Shown here one piece after another: positions 47,936 through 56,558 of a stretch of DNA of 64,000 nucleotides. The translations under genes were made by a program, and so were the position numbers. The stretch comes from Bacillus multifaciens (lineage in GTDB: Bacteria; Bacillota; Bacilli; Bacillales; Bacillaceae_G). Position 1 is the first letter of the stretch. Each line of letters starts with the position of its first letter. Under the pieces are notes generated by a model, which saw only the letters and a program-made list of their open reading frames with translations, was not told where the DNA came from and made no database searches. The stretch covers positions 1 to 64,000 of the forward strand of contig NZ_JAVBXD010000025.1 of NCBI RefSeq assembly GCF_030756675.1, read 5' to 3'.

Positions 47936-48032
47936 TAAAAGAACATCCGCAGCGAAAACCAAAAAGAGCAAACAAGTGCAGGTTCCTTTTTTCATAGTAG
48001 CAATCTATATGTAAAAAAAAAATTTGGATTTA
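47936..48032 (+). repeat. Degenerate bcr1-like repeat
   Basis: Remnants AAAAAGAGCAAACAAGTGCAGG, TAGTAGCAATCTATATGTAAAAA and GGATTTATATATA recall the 3' half of the repeat; the 5' core is lost. Confidence 0.45.
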
Positions 48033-48054
48033 TATATATGTTTTGTGAAGAAAA

Positions 48055-48092
48055 TAAAAAATAGCTTCCTATTTTAAAAATAGGAAGCTATT
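48055..48092 (-). terminator. Terminator of the nucleoside transporter gene
   Basis: Read on the minus strand, AATAGCTTCCTATTT and AAATAGGAAGCTATT form a 15-bp stem followed by TTTTATTTTC. Confidence 0.88.
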
Positions 48093-48099
48093 CACACAG

Positions 48100-49296
48100 T
48101 TAAATAAATAACCCTGCAATTGTCGCAGATAAAATAGAAGCTAATGTGGAAGCGCAAAGGAGTTTCCAACCAAAGCGTGATACAACGCTCCCTTGTTTTT
48201 CAGATAGAGCACGAATTGTACCAACGATTGCGCCGATTTGGCTAATGCTTGCGAAGCTAATTAAGAATACTGTCACAATCCCAACTGTGCGCGGGGATAA
48301 TGTTGTCATGATTTTCTTTAAATCTAAAATCGCAACAAATTCGTTTAATGCAATCTTTGTTCCCATAATACCGCCAGCAGAAATAACATCATGTGCTGGA
48401 ATTCCCATTAAGAACGCAAATGGTGAAAGAATGTAACCGAAGATTTGTTGTAGTGTAATTTTATAACCAATCGCACCTGAAGCAGAAGAGATTACGAAGT
48501 TTACAACTTCCATTACACCAATGAAAGCAATCATTAATGCCGCAACAATTCCAGCTACTTTTAAACCGTCTAATGCACCGTTAATCATTGCATCGATTAA
48601 GCTGTTGCCAAACATATTTTTATCGAACTTTTGGAGCTTTTCATCTTCTTGAAGCGTATCAACTGGTGTTAATAATGAACAAACGATAAGACTAGAGAAT
48701 AAGTTTAGCGGCAAGGCTACTAATACGTATTTTGTATCTAACATCATTACATAAGATGCTGTGACAGAAGCTGATACAGAACTCATTGCCGAACAGCAAA
48801 TGATAAACATACGGTTTGCATTAAAATGCTGCAAATCATTTTTAATAACAAGTAATGCTTCACTTGATCCAAAGAAGACCGAGTTTACAGCGTGGAACGA
48901 TTCCACACGCGGTAAACCTGTAATTTTTGAAATCGCACCGCCAACAACGCGAACGATAAAAGGTAAAACACCGAGATAACTAAAAATAGAAAGTAGTGCA
49001 GAGAAAAAGACGATAATTAATAATACATTAAAGAAAAAGACAAAATCTTTATGAATGCCGTTAAATAAAAAGTCTACACCTGTCGTACCAAGTTTAATTA
49101 ATTTATTGAAGGCTTGACCGATGAAAACGATGATTTGCTGACCAGTCTTTGTTCCAAATACAAACCAACCAATTAAAATTTGGAAAACAAGCATAATAAT
49201 AATAGCGCGGAAATTCACTTTTGCTCTGTTGGTAGAGAAAGCAAAACAAATTCCTAATACGGCAAGAATGCCGATAATACTCATTACATAGTGCAC
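48100..49296 (-). CDS. CNT-family nucleoside transporter (NupC/NupG)
   Basis: The 398-residue protein has about eight to ten membrane segments and the concentrative nucleoside transporter motifs AFNKLIKLGTTGVDFLF, FFSALLSIFSYLG and the serine-rich NSVFFGSSEALLVIKND segment. A guanine riboswitch in its leader points to purine nucleosides as cargo, so it most resembles B. subtilis NupG in role and length. GAAAGGAGCAAATTTTG precedes the ATG. It is a single-gene unit and senses the same ligand as the pur operon. Confidence 0.92.
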   Translation of the reverse strand: MHYVMSIIGILAVLGICFAFSTNRAKVNFRAIIIMLVFQILIGWFVFGTKTGQQIIVFIGQAFNKLIKLGTTGVDFLFNGIHKDFVFFFNVLLIIVFFSALLSIFSYLGVLPFIVRVVGGAISKITGLPRVESFHAVNSVFFGSSEALLVIKNDLQHFNANRMFIICCSAMSSVSASVTASYVMMLDTKYVLVALPLNLFSSLIVCSLLTPVDTLQEDEKLQKFDKNMFGNSLIDAMINGALDGLKVAGIVAALMIAFIGVMEVVNFVISSASGAIGYKITLQQIFGYILSPFAFLMGIPAHDVISAGGIMGTKIALNEFVAILDLKKIMTTLSPRTVGIVTVFLISFASISQIGAIVGTIRALSEKQGSVVSRFGWKLLCASTLASILSATIAGLFI

Positions 49297-49392
49297 AAAA
49301 TTTGCTCCTTTCAGATGCTGTTAAGTAAATAGATGAGTTATCCTCAAAGGTTCTAAGTCATACGTACGATGTCTGACCTTTAAAATAAAATA

Positions 49393-49454
49393 AAAAAAAG
49401 ACCCATACAGATCGACTTTCTTCTATGCGAGAAAGCTAATCAATATGAGTCTTT
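49393..49454 (-). terminator. Riboswitch terminator of the nucleoside transporter
   Basis: On the minus strand AAGACTCATATTGAT and ATCTGTATGGGTCTT pair around a further internal helix (AGCTTTCTCGC with AGAAAGTCG-type bases), followed by TTTTTTTATTTTATTTT. Confidence 0.87.
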
Positions 49455-49490
49455 ATATATATAATAAAAAAGCTAATATTCATTAGTTTT

Positions 49491-49559
49491 CCCCATAGTC
49501 CAGCAATTTCCGGTTGCCAGGTAGAGACTCTCGATCCATATCATCAAGTATATATGAGG
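49491..49559 (-). ncRNA. Guanine riboswitch aptamer (nucleoside transporter)
   Basis: On the minus strand the sequence runs CCTCATATATACTTGATGAT, GATATGG in loop 2, TCTACC in J2/3, ACCGGAAATT in loop 3, and GGACTATGGGG closing P1. The key base in GACTAT is C, giving the guanine class. The expression platform terminator lies 40 bases downstream. The remaining bases up to 49698 hold only the rlmCD leader. Confidence 0.93.
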
Positions 49560-49698
49560 TAACACCATCCGTATGCAATTAGTAGTAGCGTATCATTTAT
49601 AAAGAATTGTCGTCAATAGATTTTTTCTTCCAATGGCTAAAGAGCGAGGGAATATGGTAAAATGTAACGCAGTGTTATGAAAAAAGAGAGGTCGGAAA

Positions 49699-51075
49699 AT
49701 GGTTAACAAAATGACGCCACCAGTTGAAAAAAACGAGTTTATAGATGTAGTGTTTGAAGATTTAACACATGACGGTGCCGGTGTTGCGAAAGTAGAAGGC
49801 TATCCTATTTTCGTCAAAAACGGATTACCAGGTGAAGAAGCGCAAATTAAAATCATTAAAGTGAAAAAGAACTTTGCCTTTGGTCGTTTAATGAAGCTTC
49901 ATAAAGAAAGCCCATATCGCAAAGACGCAGAATGCCCAGTATATAATCAGTGCGGCGGTTGTCAGCTTCAGCATTTAACATATGAAGGACAACTACAAGC
50001 AAAGGAAAAACAAGTGCAAGGCGTAATGCAGCGCATCGGCGGACTACATGATGTACCGGTTCACCCTGTTCTTGGCATGGAACATCCATGGGTATATCGA
50101 AACAAAGCACAAGTACCAATTGGCGAACGTGAAGGCGGACTTGTCGCTGGATTTTACCGCCAAGGAACGCATGACATCATCAATATGGAAACATGTTTAA
50201 TCCAAGCGGAAGAAAACGATACATTAATTCAAGAAGTAAAACGCATTTGTGAAAAGCACGGCATAACAGCGTACAACGAAGAACGCCACAAAGGCACGCT
50301 TCGTCACGTCATGGCTCGCTACGGACAAGTTACAGGGGAAATCATGCTTGTCTTTATCACACGCACGGCAGAACTTCCAAACAAACAAGCAATCATCGAA
50401 GAAATCACGGCGAAGTTCCCAAGCGTAAAATCAATCGTCCAAAACGTAAACAACAAGCGTACAAACGTCATTTTTGGCGATACAACAACAGTCCTGCACG
50501 GATCAGAATATATTTATGACTTGATTGGCGATATTAAATTTGCCATTTCAGCACGTTCATTCTATCAAGTAAACCCGGCGCAAACGAAAGTGCTATATGA
50601 CAAAGCGCTAGAGTACGCAAAACTAGATGGAAACGAAACAGTCATCGACGCATATTGCGGCATCGGAACAATCTCCTTATTCCTAGCGCAAAAAGCAAAG
50701 AAAGTATACGGCGTTGAAATCGTCCCAGAAGCAATCGAAGACGCAAACCGAAACGCAGAACTAAACAACATGACAAACGTCGAATTTGGCGTAGGAGAAG
50801 CAGAAGTAGTCATCCCAAACTGGTACAAACAAGGCATCATCGCCGACACAATCGTTGTCGACCCGCCTCGTAAAGGCTGCGATGAAGCATTACTAAACAC
50901 AATTATCGACATGAAGCCAAAGCGTGTTGTATACGTATCATGTAACCCAGCGACACTTGCTCGTGATTTGAAAGTGCTTGAAGAAGGTGGGTATAAGACG
51001 CAGGAAGTTCAGCCTGTTGATATGTTCCCGCATACTACGCATGTGGAGTGTGTGGCTTGGTTAGAGTTAGTATAA
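49699..51075 (+). CDS. rlmCD: 23S rRNA (uracil-5-)-methyltransferase RlmCD
   Basis: The enzyme methylates U747 and U1939 of 23S rRNA in Bacillus. It has 458 residues: a TRAM domain (about 10-65), the iron-sulfur cysteines in [14 protein letters not shown], the SAM-binding [14 protein letters not shown], and the catalytic cysteine in [13 protein letters not shown] following [22 protein letters not shown] site precedes the ATG. In B. subtilis it follows dagK; here the gab and other genes lie between. Confidence 0.94.
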   Translation: MVNKMTPPVEKNEFIDVVFEDLTHDGAGVAKVEGYPIFVKNGLPGEEAQIKIIKVKKNFAFGRLMKLHKESPYRKDAECPVYNQCGGCQLQHLTYEGQLQAKEKQVQGVMQRIGGLHDVPVHPVLGMEHPWVYRNKAQVPIGEREGGLVAGFYRQGTHDIINMETCLIQAEENDTLIQEVKRICEKHGITAYNEERHKGTLRHVMARYGQVTGEIMLVFITRTAELPNKQAIIEEITAKFPSVKSIVQNVNNKRTNVIFGDTTTVLHGSEYIYDLIGDIKFAISARSFYQVNPAQTKVLYDKALEYAKLDGNETVIDAYCGIGTISLFLAQKAKKVYGVEIVPEAIEDANRNAELNNMTNVEFGVGEAEVVIPNWYKQGIIADTIVVDPPRKGCDEALLNTIIDMKPKRVVYVSCNPATLARDLKVLEEGGYKTQEVQPVDMFPHTTHVECVAWLELV

Positions 51076-51080
51076 TTAGG

Positions 51081-51125
51081 AAAGCAGTTGATATAGAAAA
51101 GATCTATAACATCTGCTTTTTTGTT
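51081..51125 (+). terminator. Terminator after rlmCD
   Basis: AAAGCAG and CTGCTTT form the base of an imperfect stem continued by GATATAG/CTATAAC, followed by TTTTTG. Confidence 0.75.
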
Positions 51126-51203
51126 TATAAAAATACCATTCAGGAACGATTTTAGTTAAAATAAACATTGCCGATTTTCACAACGAGAGGATTTGAGTTT
51201 GAA

Positions 51204-52181
51204 ATGATAGATAATTTTTGGCGTGATTTACCACGACCATTTTTTGTACTTGCACCAATGGAAGATGTGACAGATGTTGTTTTTCGTCACGTAGTAAGTG
51301 AAGCCGGTCGACCGGATGTATTTTTCACAGAGTTTACAAACTCGGATAGCTATTGTCATCCAGAGGGTATGAAAAGTGTGCGTGGCCGTTTGATTTTTAC
51401 AGAAGATGAACAGCCAATAGTGGCACATATTTGGGGGGATAATCCCGAATATTTCCGTCAAATGAGTATTGGCATGGCAGAGCTAGGATTTAAAGGCATC
51501 GATATTAATATGGGCTGCCCTGTACCGAATGTGGCATCGAGAGGGAAAGGTAGTGGCCTTATTCTGCGTCCAGACGTTGCGGCAGAACTTATTCAAGCAG
51601 CAAAAGCGGGCGGACTGCCTGTCAGCGTGAAAACACGACTTGGCTTTAAAGAGTTAAATGAGTGGGAGGATTGGTTAACGCATATTTTAAAACAGGATAT
51701 TGCGAACCTTTCTATTCATTTACGTACAAGAGAAGAAATGAGCCAGGTAGATGCGCATTGGGAGCTAATTCCGGAGATCAAAAAATTACGTGACCGTATC
51801 GCACCAAATACGCTACTAACAATCAATGGAGACATCCCTGATCGTCAAACTGGAATGGAACTTGCTGAAAAGTACGGTATTGATGGCGTTATGATCGGAC
51901 GAGGTATCTTTAAAAATCCGTTTGCTTTTGAAAAAGAGCCGAGAGAGCATAGCAGTAAAGAACACCTTGATCTTTTAAGACTACAGCTTGATCTTCAAGA
52001 TCAATATGCGGAAGTACTGCCACGTTCAATCACAGGGCTTCATCGCTTTTTCAAAATTTATGTAAAAGGATTCCATGGAGCTGCTGAATTAAGAAATCAA
52101 TTGATGAACACGAAATCAACAGATGAAGTGCGTGCATTGCTTGATAAATTTGAAAAAGACGGGGACAGTGAAATGATGTAA
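51204..52181 (+). CDS. tRNA-dihydrouridine synthase (Dus family)
   Basis: The enzyme reduces uridines in tRNA to dihydrouridine using FMN and NADPH. The opening [12 protein letters not shown], the catalytic-cysteine region [26 protein letters not shown] and [15 protein letters not shown] are family motifs. It has 325 residues from ATG 51204, the start that fits known Dus proteins. GAGAGG lies about 13-18 bases upstream; a TTG at 51168 would add 12 residues. It is a paralogue of the DusB next to the folate genes in Bacillus, so I give no number. Confidence 0.92.
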   Translation: MIDNFWRDLPRPFFVLAPMEDVTDVVFRHVVSEAGRPDVFFTEFTNSDSYCHPEGMKSVRGRLIFTEDEQPIVAHIWGDNPEYFRQMSIGMAELGFKGIDINMGCPVPNVASRGKGSGLILRPDVAAELIQAAKAGGLPVSVKTRLGFKELNEWEDWLTHILKQDIANLSIHLRTREEMSQVDAHWELIPEIKKLRDRIAPNTLLTINGDIPDRQTGMELAEKYGIDGVMIGRGIFKNPFAFEKEPREHSSKEHLDLLRLQLDLQDQYAEVLPRSITGLHRFFKIYVKGFHGAAELRNQLMNTKSTDEVRALLDKFEKDGDSEMM

Positions 52182-52616
52182 CTCTCAAAAAGTTAGAGGG
52201 AACTGAATTACATCGAATCATGTGTACTTATTTTATTCAGTCAGCCGACAACTTTTGTTTTGAGAAAGTCTGTTTTCTGAAAGAAGAAGGTCTTAAGAAT
52301 GTAATAAAACCACCAGTACCTACACTCTGGATATGTGGAGTGTGTGGCCTGGTTGAGTTTAAAATAAGCGTAGATCTGGAAAAGAACAGTGTATTTGAGA
52401 AATCAAAGCACTGTTTTTTTCTTTTAGTTAATGTTATGAGAGAAATCTTTTTATAGGCATACAACAAACACGTAAGCGATCCATAGATACAATGATGAAG
52501 AAAAGGTCGGGTAAGACTACAAAACCTACCTCTAAAATGTTAAAGTATTAATTTAACGACATTAATTTATACATGCTAAAAGCATTATTATATTTAACAT
52601 TTCAGGAGGAAAAACA
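52182..52616. other. Gene-free stretch with an rlmCD-like 3' remnant
   Basis: No intact gene is seen in these 435 bases. ATGTGGAGTGTGTGGC at 52332-52347 repeats the rlmCD bases at 51044-51059 that encode its HVECVAW end; GGTTGAG against GGTTAGAG follows. It is probably the tail of a lost paralogue or a partial duplication. A terminator hairpin at 52380-52425 comes next. Then AATGTTAAAG and TTTAACATT segments around 52536-52602 form loose inverted repeats ahead of the DUF1456 gene. Confidence 0.45.
52380..52426 (+). terminator. Hairpin terminator in the gene-free stretch
   Basis: AAAAGAACAGTG and CACTGTTTTTTT form a stem with a long loop, followed by CTTTT. Confidence 0.65.
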
Positions 52617-53147
52617 ATGGCAATGAGCAACAATGATATATTAAAAAGAGTAAGATATGCTATGGATATAAAAGATATAGATATGGTCGAAATATTTAAA
52701 CTTGGTGGTATGGAAGTAACGAAAGAAGAAGTAGTTGATATGCTTACAAAAGTAAAGAAAAGTCCACAACATGAAGCTGAAAATGCTGATGTAGTCGAAG
52801 ATGATTACGTATTAACATGCGATATGATGATGTTAGAGTCGTTTTTAAATGGATTTATTACTTTAAAAAGAGGAAAGCAAGATCCGAAACCAGGGCAACC
52901 AGCTGAACAAGCGATGCCTTTACAGAGTAATGAAAGTGCCAATAACCTTCTTTTAAAGAAAATGAAAATAGCACTATCATTAACGAGTGAGGATGTACTA
53001 GATATATTAGATAGCGTAGGAGTTAAGGTGACAAAAGGAGAGTTAGGCGCTCTATTAAGAAAGAAAGGCCATAAAAATTACAAAGAGTGCGGCGATAGAT
53101 ACGCAAGGAATTTTGTAAAGGGATTAGCTGTAAAGTATAGAGGCTAA
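52617..53147 (+). CDS. DUF1456 (YehS-like) protein
   Basis: The 176-residue protein consists of two related helical units of about 65 residues: NNDILKRVRYAMDIKDIDMVEIFKLGG near the start, and NLLLKKMKIALSLTSEDVLDILDSVG in the second half, each followed by VTKxE. This is the tandem DUF1456 layout of E. coli YehS. Function is unknown. AGGAGG lies eight bases before the ATG. Single-gene unit with its own terminator. Confidence 0.88.
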   Translation: MAMSNNDILKRVRYAMDIKDIDMVEIFKLGGMEVTKEEVVDMLTKVKKSPQHEAENADVVEDDYVLTCDMMMLESFLNGFITLKRGKQDPKPGQPAEQAMPLQSNESANNLLLKKMKIALSLTSEDVLDILDSVGVKVTKGELGALLRKKGHKNYKECGDRYARNFVKGLAVKYRG

Positions 53148-53197
53148 TGAATAAGCTTTGTAACATTTATGTTGAAACAGTAAATGATATAATAGAT

Positions 53198-53229
53198 AGA
53201 GTAGGATGTTTGTAGCCTACTCTTTTTTA
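53198..53229 (+). terminator. Terminator after DUF1456 gene
   Basis: AGAGTAGG and CCTACTCT form an 8-bp stem followed by TTTTTTAT. Confidence 0.8.
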
Positions 53230-53268
53230 TTTGTAAAAATATAATGAACAAATACGCTAGGTGATGAA

Positions 53269-53976
53269 ATGATACATACATATTTAGGTGAGACAATTAA
53301 TTTTCATATAAATTATAAGAAGAAAAAATCAGTACGTCTTTATGTAGATTCTTATGGAAATGTTGAGGTGCAAGCTCCGAAAGGTACACCTGTTGAATAT
53401 ATAATTCAGCTGTTAGAGGAGAAATGGGATTGGATTCATAAAACACGTAAGGAAATGCAGGAGCGAGTGCTTGGACCACAGGAAAAGGCTTATGATCAAG
53501 GAGAGGGCTTTCTGTATTTAGGAAACACGTATCCGATACAGATTTCTCAAGATGCAAGCATTGAGCAGGACAAGGCTGTATTTGAAGGAGGTAAGCTGCA
53601 TATATATGTGAAAGAGCTTGAAGATGAGAAAATAAAACAAGCTTTAAAACGATTTTATTATAAGCAGTGTAAAGTGTTAGTAGAGAAGAGTATCAAATCC
53701 TATCAAAGTAACTTTAAAACAAAGCCGCGTTCCATTCGTATTACAGATAGTAGCCGTACATGGGGAACTTGTGATTCAAATCTACAGTTAACGTTTAATT
53801 GGAAGCTAGCAATGGCACCACAGCAGGTAATTGACTATGTAGTCGTTCATGAAATGTGCCATATGGTTCATTTAAATCATGATCGATCTTTTTGGCGTCT
53901 TGTCGGGAAGATAATGCCTGATTATAAGGAAATGGAAAACTGGTTAGCGTTATCAAGTTGGAAGATGACTGTTTAG
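53269..53976 (+). CDS. YgjP-type zinc metalloprotease-like protein
   Basis: The 235-residue protein belongs to the M48-related YgjP/DUF45 group. The zinc motif is HEMCHMVHLNH (His-Glu-x-x-His plus a later His), preceded by TWGTCDSNLQLTFNWKL, as is usual for the group. The substrate is unknown. It begins at ATG 53269, after AGGTGATGAA. A marR gene follows by 56 bases, and a MarR operator-like sequence lies in that gap. Confidence 0.9.
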   Translation: MIHTYLGETINFHINYKKKKSVRLYVDSYGNVEVQAPKGTPVEYIIQLLEEKWDWIHKTRKEMQERVLGPQEKAYDQGEGFLYLGNTYPIQISQDASIEQDKAVFEGGKLHIYVKELEDEKIKQALKRFYYKQCKVLVEKSIKSYQSNFKTKPRSIRITDSSRTWGTCDSNLQLTFNWKLAMAPQQVIDYVVVHEMCHMVHLNHDRSFWRLVGKIMPDYKEMENWLALSSWKMTV

Positions 53977-53995
53977 CATGTTATGTTATTATCAT

Positions 53996-54017
53996 TTTAA
54001 ACAATATAATGTCTAAG
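53996..54017. promoter_or_regulatory. MarR-type operator, copy 1 (before marR)
   Basis: TTTAAACA-ATATAA-TGTCTAAG is a near-palindrome just ahead of the marR start. It matches the perfect palindrome before the ABC transporter (reverse orientation, TTTAGACA-ATATAA-TGTCTAAA) in all but two positions. Confidence 0.65.
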
Positions 54018-54032
54018 AAGAAAGGGGATATT

Positions 54033-54593
54033 ATGGACACTTATAGAGAGCTATTTTTAATGCAGCAAACTTACGGAACACTTTTTTCTCTTGCAAATAA
54101 GCTTCAGGTACAAGGCGATAAATACTATGACAAATTAACATCGCGACAGTATATGACAATGATCGCAATAGCTCATTTGCCGGAAGATGAAACAACAATT
54201 AACAATATTGCTAAAAAGTTAGGTACCACGAAACAGAGTGTGAAACAGCTGATAACGATTATAGAAAATAAAGGATATGTTACGACTGTGCCAAGTCAAA
54301 AGGATAAACGGGCTGTTAATGTTAAAATTACGGAGGCTGGAAAACAAGTAGCAGTGGAATGTGCTGAAGGTGGAATTAATTTTTTTCTAGATCTTTTTGA
54401 AGATTTCAAAACTGAAGAAATGGAAATATTGTGGCGGTTATTGAAGAGACTGTATTCTTTTGACGGTGAGGAGCAAGATGGCTTTGAAGAAGAAGTTGAA
54501 TTAGAAATGGGTGAAGATGTGAAGGACGTGGAGGCGAGACTATTAAAGGAATTTGAAAGACGAAGAAGCCATTCTAGAAATGAGAAAAGATAA
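54033..54593 (+). CDS. MarR-family transcriptional regulator
   Basis: The 186-residue protein has the MarR winged helix: LTSRQYMTMIAIAHLPEDETTINNIAKKLGTT with KQSVKQLITIIENKGYV as recognition helix, then the wing TVPSQKDKRAVNVKITEAG. A long acidic C-terminal extension (EEQDGFEEEVELEMGEDV) is unusual for the family. The ATG at 54033 follows GAAAGGGG. It probably represses itself and the ABC-2 transporter downstream, as both have the same palindrome. The inducer is unknown. Confidence 0.9.
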   Translation: MDTYRELFLMQQTYGTLFSLANKLQVQGDKYYDKLTSRQYMTMIAIAHLPEDETTINNIAKKLGTTKQSVKQLITIIENKGYVTTVPSQKDKRAVNVKITEAGKQVAVECAEGGINFFLDLFEDFKTEEMEILWRLLKRLYSFDGEEQDGFEEEVELEMGEDVKDVEARLLKEFERRRSHSRNEKR

Positions 54594-54612
54594 AAACATA
54601 GTAAAGAAACGA

Positions 54613-54650
54613 AGAAGTCATAATTAAGTTTATGGCTTTTTAATTTTGTT
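54613..54650 (+). terminator. Terminator after marR
   Basis: AAGTCATAA and TTATGGCTT (one G-U pair) form a stem followed by TTTAATTTTG. Confidence 0.75.
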
Positions 54651-54684
54651 AAATTTAAGTTCGTTTTGATTTTCCTACATTCAA

Positions 54685-54724
54685 CTCCTGCTATTTGCGG
54701 GTAGTAATGCTCCCGCCTAAAAAG
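54685..54724 (+). repeat. Fragment of the GGGCAGTAATACCCCCACC-type repeat
   Basis: CTCCTGCTATTTGCGGGTAG, TAATGCTCCCGCCTAAAA corresponds to the first block of the composite repeat at 45879 (CCCGCTATTCGTGGGCAGTAATACCC). The rest is missing. Confidence 0.5.
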
Positions 54725-54793
54725 AAACGGATGTTGGTTTTCCAATTGGTATTTATAATAGGTGACGGCATCCGTCTTAAAAAAGACAGTATA

Positions 54794-54849
54794 TTGACCA
54801 ATAAAGATTATTGTGATATCGTTCATTTAGACATTATATTGTCTAAATG
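54794..54849 (+). promoter_or_regulatory. ABC transporter promoter with perfect MarR-type palindrome
   Basis: TTGACC (54794-54799) and TATCGT (54817-54822), 17 bp apart, form a weak promoter. Directly after it, CATTTAGACA (54824-54833) and TGTCTAAATG (54840-54849) form a perfect palindrome with a 6-bp centre, the same site as at 53996-54017. Confidence 0.68.
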
Positions 54850-54863
54850 AGGGGGATGGAAAA

Positions 54864-55802
54864 ATGAACAGTATTGTTACGGTTGAAAAACTAGAAAAAA
54901 ATTATCATGAGAAAAAAGCTGTTGATGGCATCAATTTTGTAGTTAATAAGGGGGAAATCCTTGGATTATTAGGTCCGAATGGAGCAGGGAAAAGTACAAC
55001 GATAAATATTTTGGCTACTGTATTAGCAGCTGATAATGGCGAAATAACGATTTTGGGGCATGACTTAAGAAAAGATGTAAAACCGATAAAACAGGGGATT
55101 GGAATTGTTCCTCAGGATTTAGCAATTTATGAAGAAATTTCTGCCGAGAAAAATGTACGTTTTTTTGCAAGTCTTTATAAAGTAAAAGGAAAACAACTAG
55201 ATAGTATAGTCAAGGAGGCTTTGGAACTAGTAGGGCTTTATGATAAAAAAGACGATAAGCCCAAGACCTTTTCAGGCGGTATGAAACGAAGATTAAATAT
55301 TGCTTGTGCAATTGCCCATCAGCCACAACTTATTATCATGGATGAGCCGACAGTGGGTATTGATCCTCAATCAAGAAATCATATTTTAGAATCAATTAAA
55401 ACATTGAAAAATAGAGGCGCAACGGTTATCTATTCCACACACTACATGGAAGAAGTGGAAGCAATTTGTGATCGAATTATTATTATGAACGAGGGAAAGA
55501 TTATTGCAGAGGGGACAAAAGAAGAATTAAACCAAAAAGTGAGTGATGAAATTACTTATTATTTTTGTGTTAAAAATTTAAATAGATTAAGTGAACAGCA
55601 GTTGTATGAAATGAATGGGATAACAAAGGTTAAATTACTTGAGAATATGCTTGAGATAACTGCTGAAAAATCCAATGATAATCTAAATAGCATTATATCT
55701 TTAATGTTGGCAAGTGGTTGTGAAATTGAAAGCATGAGTAGTAAAGAGGCATCTTTAGAAACTACTTTCTTAGAATTGACAGGAAGAAGTTTAAGGGATT
55801 AG
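54864..55802 (+). CDS. ABC-2 type transporter ATP-binding protein
   Basis: The 312-residue protein has Walker A GPNGAGKSTT, the Q-loop region GIVPQDLAIYEEISA, signature FSGGMKRRLNIACAI, Walker B LIIMDEPTVGIDPQ and the H-loop STHYMEEVEAICDR. The C-terminal extension after residue 220 is typical of DrrA/CcmA-like drug or lipid exporters. AGGGGGATGG precedes the ATG. First of a three-gene exporter operon under a MarR-type operator; export of an antimicrobial or toxic compound is a plausible guess. Confidence 0.92.
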   Translation: MNSIVTVEKLEKNYHEKKAVDGINFVVNKGEILGLLGPNGAGKSTTINILATVLAADNGEITILGHDLRKDVKPIKQGIGIVPQDLAIYEEISAEKNVRFFASLYKVKGKQLDSIVKEALELVGLYDKKDDKPKTFSGGMKRRLNIACAIAHQPQLIIMDEPTVGIDPQSRNHILESIKTLKNRGATVIYSTHYMEEVEAICDRIIIMNEGKIIAEGTKEELNQKVSDEITYYFCVKNLNRLSEQQLYEMNGITKVKLLENMLEITAEKSNDNLNSIISLMLASGCEIESMSSKEASLETTFLELTGRSLRD

Positions 55803-55814
55803 GGGGATACATAG

Positions 55815-56558
55815 ATGAACTTTATAAAAATAATAAAATTTGATTTTATGAATATCCTTAGAAATCCAGCATTGTTAATTACCAATACGATATTCCCATT
55901 TATACTCATAGGAGTTATGGGGTTCGCAACAAAAGGTGGCTATGGCTCAGGGCCGATAAGTTCCTATGATTATTACGGAGTCACGATGATGATTTTTACC
56001 GCATTATTGATTGCCATGACAGCTACGAATACGTTTATGGAAGAAAAGGTTAAGATGGGGAATACCCGCATTACATATGCACCAGTTTCTAAAACAGAAA
56101 TATATTTATCCAAATTAATCTCTACTTATATGTTAGGCACTATTTCATACAGTGTCATATTGTTTGTAGGTCAATATCTCCTTCACATTAATTTTGGGCA
56201 GGAAAACTTTCTATACATCATGCTGTTAATGAATATGCTGACACTATTTGGCTGTTCTCTCGGCACAATGTTCTGTAGTATTTTCAAAAATGAAGGAGTT
56301 GCAAATTCAGTCATGCAAATTCCAATATTAGTGTTTGTCTTTTTTGGTGGCAGCTTTTTTCCTATAGCAAGTCTCGGAAAAATCGTAGAGAAAATATCCT
56401 ATATATCGCCAATAAAGTGGGTTACAGAATGTGCCTTTAAGGTTATTTATGACCATGACTTCAGCACGTATATACCTACTCTTTCCTTTTTGCTGTTTGC
56501 TTCGATCGTTTGCATGATAGTATGTCAAATAACTTTTAAGCCGGAGGAGTATGTATGA
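55815..56558 (+). CDS. ABC-2 type transporter permease (1)
   Basis: The 247-residue protein has six membrane segments in the ABC-2 arrangement. An N-terminal amphipathic region (MNFIKIIKFDFMNILRNP) is followed by the first helix, and the conserved FFGGSFFPIASLGKIVEKISYISPIKWV-type region lies late in the sequence. The ATP-binding gene ends 12 bases before. It overlaps the next permease gene by four bases. It probably forms a heterodimer with that protein. Confidence 0.9.
   Translation: MNFIKIIKFDFMNILRNPALLITNTIFPFILIGVMGFATKGGYGSGPISSYDYYGVTMMIFTALLIAMTATNTFMEEKVKMGNTRITYAPVSKTEIYLSKLISTYMLGTISYSVILFVGQYLLHINFGQENFLYIMLLMNMLTLFGCSLGTMFCSIFKNEGVANSVMQIPILVFVFFGGSFFPIASLGKIVEKISYISPIKWVTECAFKVIYDHDFSTYIPTLSFLLFASIVCMIVCQITFKPEEYV

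Noticed and set aside
54296-54826. A 176-codon minus-strand frame over the marR gene and the following gap
   Set aside because: It runs antisense through the MarR coding region and a terminator, without a credible start or domain.
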